From contig DAOVRZ010000088.1 in NCBI GenBank assembly GCA_030627905.1, positions 1-26,103 on the forward strand: a DNA stretch of 26,103 nt, written 5' to 3'. How positions within the stretch are numbered: the first letter of the stretch is position 1; each line of letters starts with the position of its first letter. The stretch is from JAGMES01 sp023128035 (GTDB taxonomy: Bacteria > Bacillota > Halanaerobiia > DY22613). Under the pieces are notes generated by a model that saw only the letters and a program-made list of their open reading frames with translations, was not told the origin of the DNA and did no database searches. A program made the position numbers and the translations under genes. Shown here one piece after another: positions 15,202-24,300 of the stretch.

Positions 15202-18200
15202 ATGGGATTTGAGTGTTTTGAGTGTTCATCTGCTCAAAAAAGACTTTATATGTTAAGAGAATTTAGTGGTAAAAATACTGCCTACAATCTTCCACACGCA
15301 ATGATTATAGAGGGGGATTTAGATAAGGTAAGATTTCAGGATGCATTTTATAAATTGATTGAAAGACATGAAGCTTTACGGACAGCTTTTCAGTTTAATA
15401 ATGGTAAAGTGACACAGGTGGTTTATGAGGAAGTTGATTTTACGATCAGTTATAGCCAGGCTGAAGGATTAGAGATAGATGATCTAATCTATGAATTTAT
15501 CAAACCCTTTGATTTAACGAAAGCTCCCTTAATGAGAGCTGAACTTATTAAATTGATAGATTGTAAATATCTTTTTCTTTTTGATATAGATCATATCATT
15601 ACTGATGGTTTTTCAAACGGTATTATCATTAATGAATTGATTCAATTGTATTTAAATAAAAATTTGCCTGAGGTGGAAATTCAATATGTAGATTTTGCCA
15701 TTTGGCAAAATGATTTGTTAAATAGTGAGTTGATTCAAGAACAAGAAAACTATTGGTTGAAAGTTTTTAATGGTCAATTACCAGTATTAAATATGCTGAC
15801 TGACTATCATAGGCCAGAACGGATGAGCTATGAAGGGAGTAATTTTCACTTTGAATTAGGAGAAGAACTAGCTTTAAAAGTGAAAGAAGTGGCTCGTAAA
15901 CAAGATATGACAGTATTTATGTTTTTATTTGCTGTGTATAATGTTTTATTGGCTAAATATTCGGAGCAAGATGATGTTATCGTTGGAACCCCAATCGCAG
16001 GGCGACAACATGCTGAATTGAGAAATACAGTGGGATTTTTTGTGAACACAATCGCTATGAGAAATACTCCTGCTCAAGATAAATCCTTCTCTGACTTCCT
16101 TTTAGAAGTAAAAGAGAATGCCTTGAATGGTTATAAAAATCAGGATTATCAGTTTGAAACGTTAATTGATCAACTTAATCTTAAACGAGATCTGAGTAGA
16201 AATCCACTCTTTGATACAATGTTTGTTTTTCAAAATATTAATAACTATGAACTTATGATCGAAGGTTTAAAATTTTCTCCATATCAGTTTGAAACCAGAA
16301 CGGTTCAATTTGATATTACCCTAGAAGGCCAGGAGAAAAAGAATAAATTCAGTTTTAATTTACAATATGCCACTCGATTGTTCAAAAAAGAAACAATGGA
16401 GAAGTTTGCAGAACATTTTTGTAATATCATTCAGGAAGTTGTTGCTAGCCCAGAGATGAAGATTGAGGAGATCGAGGTGATCTCTAAAGAGGAGAAGCAA
16501 CAGCTTTTGTTTGATTGGAATGATACTAGAGCAGATTATCCAAAAGGTACGACGATTCATCAATTGTTTGAAAAACAGGTGACTAGAACGCCTGATAACA
16601 TAGCTTTGGTTTTTAAAGATAAAGAAATGAGTTATCGGGAGTTGAATGAAAGAACAAATCAACTGGCTAGGGTTTTGAGAGAAAAAGGTGTTAAAGCAGA
16701 GACGATAGTGGGAATGCTCGTTGAGCGTTCTTTTGAAATGGTAATCGGAATTATTGGGATATTGAAAGCAGGTGGGGTCTATCTGCCAATAGATCCGAAT
16801 TATCCAGAAGATCGAATAGTTTATACGTTAAAAGATAGTAGGACTCAATTTTTATTAACTCAGAATCATCTAGCAGGTCAGAACCATTTTTCTGGGGAGA
16901 TCATTGATTTAATGGATGAAAAAATGTTTGCAGAGGATTGTTCAAATTTAGAAAATATAAATCAATCATCAGACTTAGCATATATCATTTATACCTCTGG
17001 GTCTACAGGAAAGCCCAAAGGGGTTATGGTTGAACATAATAATCTGATTAGATTGATGTTCAACGATAAATTTCAATTTGACTTTACAGAAACTGATGTC
17101 TGGACACTCTTCCATTCATACTGTTTTGATTTCACAGTATGGGAGATGTATGGTTCATTATTGTATGGAGGCAAATTGATCATTATTTCAAAGCTAATAG
17201 CGCAAAATTCACAAGAATTTTTGACTATATTGCTAAAAGAAAAGGTAACAATTTTAAATCAAACTCCGACAGCTTTTTATAATTTGATTGCTGAAGAATT
17301 GAAATGTAATAAGAAAGAGCTTGCGATTAGATATGTTATCTTTGGTGGTGAAGCGTTAAAACCAATTATGCTGAAGGATTGGAATCAAAAGTATCCAGAG
17401 ACTAGATTGATCAATATGTATGGGATCACAGAAACAACTGTACATGTTACCTATAAAGAGATCACTGCTTATGAGATCGAGAATAATATTAGCAATATCG
17501 GAAAGCCAATTCCAACTTTGACAACATATATTATGAATCAGGATCAAAAGTTAGTTCCGATTGGTGTACAAGGAGAATTATGTGTTGGTGGAGATGGGGT
17601 AGCGCGAGGTTATCTAAACCGACCTGAATTGACCGAAGAAAAATTTGTCTATAATCCTTATTTCCCTGAAGAGAGAATGTATAGGTCAGGAGACTTAGGA
17701 AGACGCTTACCAAATGGAGATATGGAATATTTGGGACGGATTGACCGTCAGGTTAAGATAAGGGGTTTTCGAATTGAATTAGGCGAGATAGAAAAAAGGT
17801 TGTTACAGCATGAAGTAATAAAAGATGTAGTGGTGATAGACCAGAAAGATCAGAGTGGAAATAACTATTTAGCTGCATACATCATTTCTGATCAGCAGCC
17901 CAGAATAGCTGATTTGAGAAGTTATTTAGCAAAAGAATTACCAGATTATATGATTCCATCTTATTTTATCTCTTTAGATCAAATACCATTGACTTCAAAT
18001 GGAAAAGTAGATCGTAAAGCATTACCTGAGCCATCTGGAAGTATCAGTACAGGGGTTAAGTATGTAGCACCTGAAAATGAAACAGAAGAGAACCTTGTTG
18101 CGTTATGGGAAGAAATTTTGGGTGTTGAAAAGATCGGGATTAATGATGACTTCTTTGAATTAGGTGGTCATTCATTAAAAGCAGCATCTTTAGCTACCAA

Positions 18201-18300
18201 AATATATCAAGATTTAAATGTAGAAATTTCATTAGGAGAGATTTTCAAAACCCCAACAGTCAGAGAATTAGCTGAATTTATTAGAAGAACCGATGAGTCG
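15202..18300 (+). other. Module 1 of the large NRPS: C-A(Thr-like)-T
   Basis: The A-domain pocket, mapped by eye on GrsA numbering, reads D-F-W-N-F-G-M-V-H-K, taken from FDFTVWE, ILNQTPT, VIFGGEA and NMYGITETTVH. The textbook threonine code is DFWNIGMVHK, one conservative change away. The condensation domain has Asp in place of the first His of HHxxxDG, but the second, catalytic His is kept. It accepts the chain from the PKS carrier if assembly is co-linear. Confidence 0.75.
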
Positions 18301-21300
18301 ATCTATTCCTATATAGAAGTTGTTGAGGAGAAAGAAGATGCGTACACAAGTACGTACCCTGTATCCTCTGCTCAAAAGCGACTCTATGTATTAAATCAAC
18401 TAGAAGGCCAGGGTATTACCTATAATATGCCAGGCTTTTTGGTGATTGAGGGTGAGCTAGATCAGGATCGGTTTGTATCTGTTTTTCGTAAATTAATTGG
18501 GCGGCATGAGTCATTGCGAACATCATTTGAGCTGATTGATGGAGAACCTGTTCAGCGAATTCATAAAGATGTAGATTTTAATCTGATTTATCTAACAACC
18601 GCTGAGAAAGAACTTGATCGAATGATAGATGAATTTATTCAGCCTTTTGATTTAAGTAAAGCTCCATTGCTCAGGGTGGGTCTCGTCAAATATTCAGATA
18701 AACATTTACTTTTGATTGACCTACATCATATTATCTCTGATGGACTTTCTATGGAAATTTTTATTCATGATTTTATCCAATCCTATGCTGGCAATGAACT
18801 TCCTGAGTTAAGAATTCAATATAAGGATTTCTCAGAATGGCAAAATAAATTCTTTGAGTCAGATGAGATCAAGAAAAAGGAAAAATATTGGTTGGAGACC
18901 TTTGCAGGAGATATTCCTGTTTTGAACTTACCTACAGACTATCTAAGACCTGTAGAGATGACTTTTGCAGGGGTTTCTTATAACTTTACTTTGAGCAATG
19001 AATTAACTGCCAAAGTAAATCAATTAGCTACACAAAATGGTGCTACATTGTATATGGTTTTGTTAGCATCTTATAATATTCTACTGTCAAAATATACAGG
19101 TCAGGAAGATATAGTGGTTGGTTCTCCAATTTCGGGGAGATTTCAGGGAGATTTAGATAATGTTATCGGAATGTTTGTCAATACATTGGCTCTCAGAAAC
19201 TTACCCACTGGAGAGAAAAATGTTCTTCAATTTTTAACAGAAGTCAAAGAAAATGCTTTAAAGGCGTATGAGCATCAGGATTATCAGTTTGAAATGTTAG
19301 TTGAGAAACTTGATTTGGAGAGGGATTTGAATAGAAATCCATTATTTGATACCATGTTTGTCCTCCAAAACAGTGATTCTTCTGAATTGATGGTTTCAGA
19401 TCTAAAATTGCACCCTTATGAATTTAAAAATAGGATAGCAAAATTTGATCTGACTTTAAATGCGGTTAAGACAGATGAGGGAATTCAATGCAGTTTGGAG
19501 TATCGAACAAAATTATTTAAAAAAGAGACGATTGAAAGATTTGCCGGACATTTGGAAAATGTGATCTATCAGGTTGTCGAGGAACCTGAATTAGCTGTAT
19601 CAGATATTGAGATCATCTCAGAAGAAGAGAAAGAACAACTATTATTTGAATGGAATAATACAAGAGGAGATTATCCAGAAAAGCAAACCATTTCTCAGTT
19701 ATTTGAAGAACAGGTTTGTAAAACCCCAAATCAAATTGCTGTTGTTTTTGCTAAGGAGCAAATAACTTATGAAAAGTTAAATGCCAAAGCAAATCAATTG
19801 GCAAGGTTTTTACGTGAAAAAGGTGTACAGTCTAATCAAATCGTAGGAATCATGGCTGAAAGATCACTGGAAATGTTTATTGGAATTATGGCGATCTTAA
19901 AAGCAGGGGGAGCTTATCTCTCCATTGATCCAACATACCCAGCAGAAAGAATCAATTATATGCTAAATGATAGCCAGACAAATCTGTTATTAACTCAGCA
20001 TCATTTAAAAGGTCAAATTCCATTTTTAGGAGAGATCGTAGATCTTGAAGAGGAAAAATTATTTACTGGTGATACTTCTAATCTAGAACTGAGCAATAAT
20101 GCCAGTGATTTAGCATATGTTATCTATACTTCAGGGTCAACAGGTAAACCAAAAGGGGTTCTTTTAGAACATATTGGTATAGCAAACTTGAGTCAATTCT
20201 TTAAAGAGAGTCTTGGTGTTAATGCAGAAGATAGAATCGTTCAATTTGCGACCTGTGCTTTTGATGCTTCTGTATGGGAAACATATATGGCCTTATTATC
20301 AGGCGCCACTTTATATTTGATTACAAAAGATACGATCAACGATCATGAGCGTTTTGAGAATTTTTTAAATACCAGTGGTATTACCATAGCAACTTTACCG
20401 CCAATTTTTTTAACCAATTTACGTCCTAAAAAGGTTGCATCTTTGCGAAAGATAGTTACAGCAGGTTCGGCAACGAACTTTGTGTTAGTAAATCGCTGGA
20501 AAGAGAGCGTAGAATATATCAATGCTTATGGGCCTACAGAGACGACGATCTGTGCATCTGCCTGGAAGTGCCAGGAGGATGAGAGTACATACAGAACAGT
20601 ACCAATTGGAAATCCGATTTTAAATACACAAGTTTATATACTCAATAAAAACAATCATTTGGTACCGCCTGGTGTAGTCGGAGAGTTATGCGTATCAGGC
20701 GTGACTTTAGCGAGAGGTTACTTAAATAGACCAGAATTGACTGGTGAAAAGTTTGTGACAAATCCTTATACCAAAGAGCGAATGTATAGAACAGGTGATC
20801 TGGCTAGATGGCTTGGTGATAGCAATATAGAGTTTGTAGGTAGAATGGATACTCAAGTTAAGGTGAGAGGATATAGAATCGAAATAGGGGAGATAGAAAA
20901 TCAATTATTGCGTCATGATGCAGTTAATGAAGTTGTGGTCGTCGCTCGGAGTGATCAGGAAGAGAATAAATATTTAGCGGCTTATTTTGTTTCAGATGGG
21001 GAATTAAAAGTAGCAGAATTGAGATCATTTTTGTCAAAAGAATTGCCTGATTATATGATTCCGACTTATTTTGTGAGTCTAGAGAAGATGCCATTGACTT
21101 CTAATGGTAAGATTGATCAGAAAGCTCTCCCTGAAGTAGTCGAGAGCATGATGATAGAAGTAGTATATGTAGCACCAGAGAGTGAAGTTGAAAAAACACT
21201 GGCTCAAATTTGGTCAGATGTATTGGGTGTTTCTACGATAGGGATCAATGATAACTTCTTTGCATTGGGTGGAGATTCTATTAAAGCGATGCAAATATTG

Positions 21301-24300
21301 GCTAGAGCTAATGAATATGGACTGAACATACCAGTAAAAGAAATCTTTAAACATAAAACCATTGCTCAGATCTTGAAGAACGTGGATTATAACAAGGAAA
21401 AAATAGTTATATCTCAGGCAGAGGTATCTGGAGAGGTTTTACTTACACCTATCCAGAGATGGTTTTTTGAGCATCAGTTTAGCCATCAACATTATTGGAA
21501 TCAGTTAAATCTCTTTTCTTTAAGAGAAGATGTGGATGTGAAATTACTAGAAGATGTATTTAAGAAAATCATCGAACATCATGATGCTTTACGGATGGGG
21601 TATAATTTTGAGAATGGGCAGGTTCAGCAGTTTAATCTAAGATTTGATGAGGTTGATTTTGAGCTGGGATTGATTGAGTTGGCCTGGGATTCGTATGAAG
21701 TGCAAAAAGAAAAGATCATTAAGATCAGTGAGGAAATTCAAGATCAACTGAATTTAGAAACAGATTTGATGATTAAAGCAGTTCTCTTTGATTTAGGCGA
21801 TAATGGAAAACGGTTGTTGATCATCGTACATCATCTAGTGATTGATGGAGTATCCTGGAGAATACTTTTAGAGGATTTAGAGAACCAATATCGTTCTAAA
21901 CTTCAGGATAAGCTTCCATTCAAAACAACTTCTTTTTTAGAATGGGGTCATCAGCTGAATCATTTTGCTGAAACAGAAATACTTGATATCGCATATTGGG
22001 AAAAGATAAATCCTGTACAAGTAAAATCTCTGTCAAAGATGGAGGTAGAAGAGAATCATTCTAGAGATTTTAAGGGTGTAACGGTTCAAGTTGATCAAGA
22101 TTTAACAGAAAAATTATTAACAAAAGTCAATCTTGCTTATAATACTGAGATCAATGATATCTTACTAACAGCCCTCACTCTATCTATGACGGAATTAATG
22201 AATTGTAATAATATATTATTAACACTGGAAGGACATGGTAGAGAAGAAATCATAGATGAACTTGATCTATCGAGGACAATTGGATGGTTCACCAGCGAAT
22301 ATCCAGTCTATTTAGAAAAACAAACTACCATCGAAAAGACAATTAAATCTGTAAAAGAAACACTCCGTAGGATTCCCAATAAGGGTCTAAATTATGGAAT
22401 TTCAAGATATTTGCAGGGAAATGAGAAGTTACAGAGATTAAATCCAGAAATATCATTTAATTATTTTGGACAACTAGATGGTGTTATTGAAAAGACCGAA
22501 GAAAGTTTACTCTCAAATTGTAGTGAAAATCCAGGAAGAAGCATCCATTATGATAATAGTCATATTAGTTTGATTGAGATTAATGGTATGATTTTGAATG
22601 GTAAATTGGAACTCAGAGTAGATTATAATGCGAAATATGTCGAGGAAGGCTTGATTGAAAAGCTTAAAATTATCTATCTGGAGCAATTATCTGAGTTGAT
22701 TACCCATTGTACAAGTAGAATAGACCAAAACGTTACAGCTTCAGATTATGGTGTAGAAAATTTATTTGATATTGATGGATTTGATCTTCTTTTTCACAGC
22801 TATGAAGATGTAAATACCATCTTACGGATTAATGCACTGACTCCAATGCAAGAGGGGATGTTATTTCATAGTCTGTTAAATGAGGAAGGGACAAATTATC
22901 GTGAACAGACCTGTTTCTGGCTTGAAGGAAAGATTGATATCAATTTATTTAAAGCAGCCTGGGAAGAGGTCATGGAACGACATGAAATATTTAGAACAGA
23001 TTTTAAGTGGAAAGAAGCTAAAAGTCCAGTTCAAATCGTTTTAGAAGAAAAAGAAGTTGAAATATATGAAATAGATATTTCAGAGTTAAATATTGATGAG
23101 CAAAGTAATTACATAAATAACTTCAAAGATACTGATCTAAATCGACCATTTGATTTTAAAATGAGCAAATTAAATAGACTCTCATTATTAAAATTATCAG
23201 CTGAAAAATATTTTATATGTTGGACATTCCACCATATCTTAATGGATGGCTGGAGCGGGCCAGTTGTAATTAAAAACCTCCTGCAAATCTATTACTCTCT
23301 TCTAAATCAGCTGGAGTTACCAGTTATACCAGTTGCCCAGTTTGGAGATTATTTGGAGTGGTTGAAAAAGCAGAATAGGAGAATAGGTTTGCAATTTTGG
23401 CAAGAGTATCTGAAAGATTTTGCAGAACCGACATTATTACCAGTTGATAAACGCAAGAGAAGGGGAGAATCCATAACAGAATCCAGAACGATGGAAATAG
23501 GATTAGATCAAGTAAAAACAGCAGAAATCAATGAATTCTGCAAGAAGAATGAGATAACAATAAATGTGTTGATTCAGACAGCATGGGGAATTTTATTGCA
23601 GAAGTATAATAATACTGAGCAAAGTTGTTTTGGAATGACGGTTTCTGGAAGGCCTGGAGAGGTAGAGGATGTTGAAAATATTGTGGGTTTATTTATCAAT
23701 ACACTTCCAATATTATTTAATAATATAACAAATATCAATATACGAGAAATTTTAAACAACGTGAATAATAAACTGGTTGAAATTAGAGAGCATGATTATA
23801 TCTCTCTGGTTGATATCGAACATTTAAGTAATATAGATAAATCTCAACCATTATTTAATACAATCATTGTCTATGAAAATTATCCAATTGGCTCAATGGA
23901 ATATGGGAATGTTGGTTTTGAAATCAACTTTGATTCTGTTTATTCATTAACGAATTATGATATAACGATTTTGGTTGCCAGTCATGAGAAAACTTCCTTT
24001 AAATTCACATATAATGTTGATCTCTTTGAAGATGATGAAATAGAACGTATTAGTAAACATTTTATCAATATACTTAATGTGATGATTCAAAACATTGAGT
24101 TATCAATTTCAGAGATTGAAATGATTGGAGAAGAAGAAAAGCAAAAACTTTTATCTGAGTTTAATGACACGACAATAGAGTACGCAAAAGAAAAAACAAT
24201 ACATCAATTGTTTGAAGAGCAGGTTGAAAGAACGCCAGATCATCAAGCGATTGTCTGTACAGATGAGCAACTTAATTTTAGTGAGTTAAATGATAGAGCC

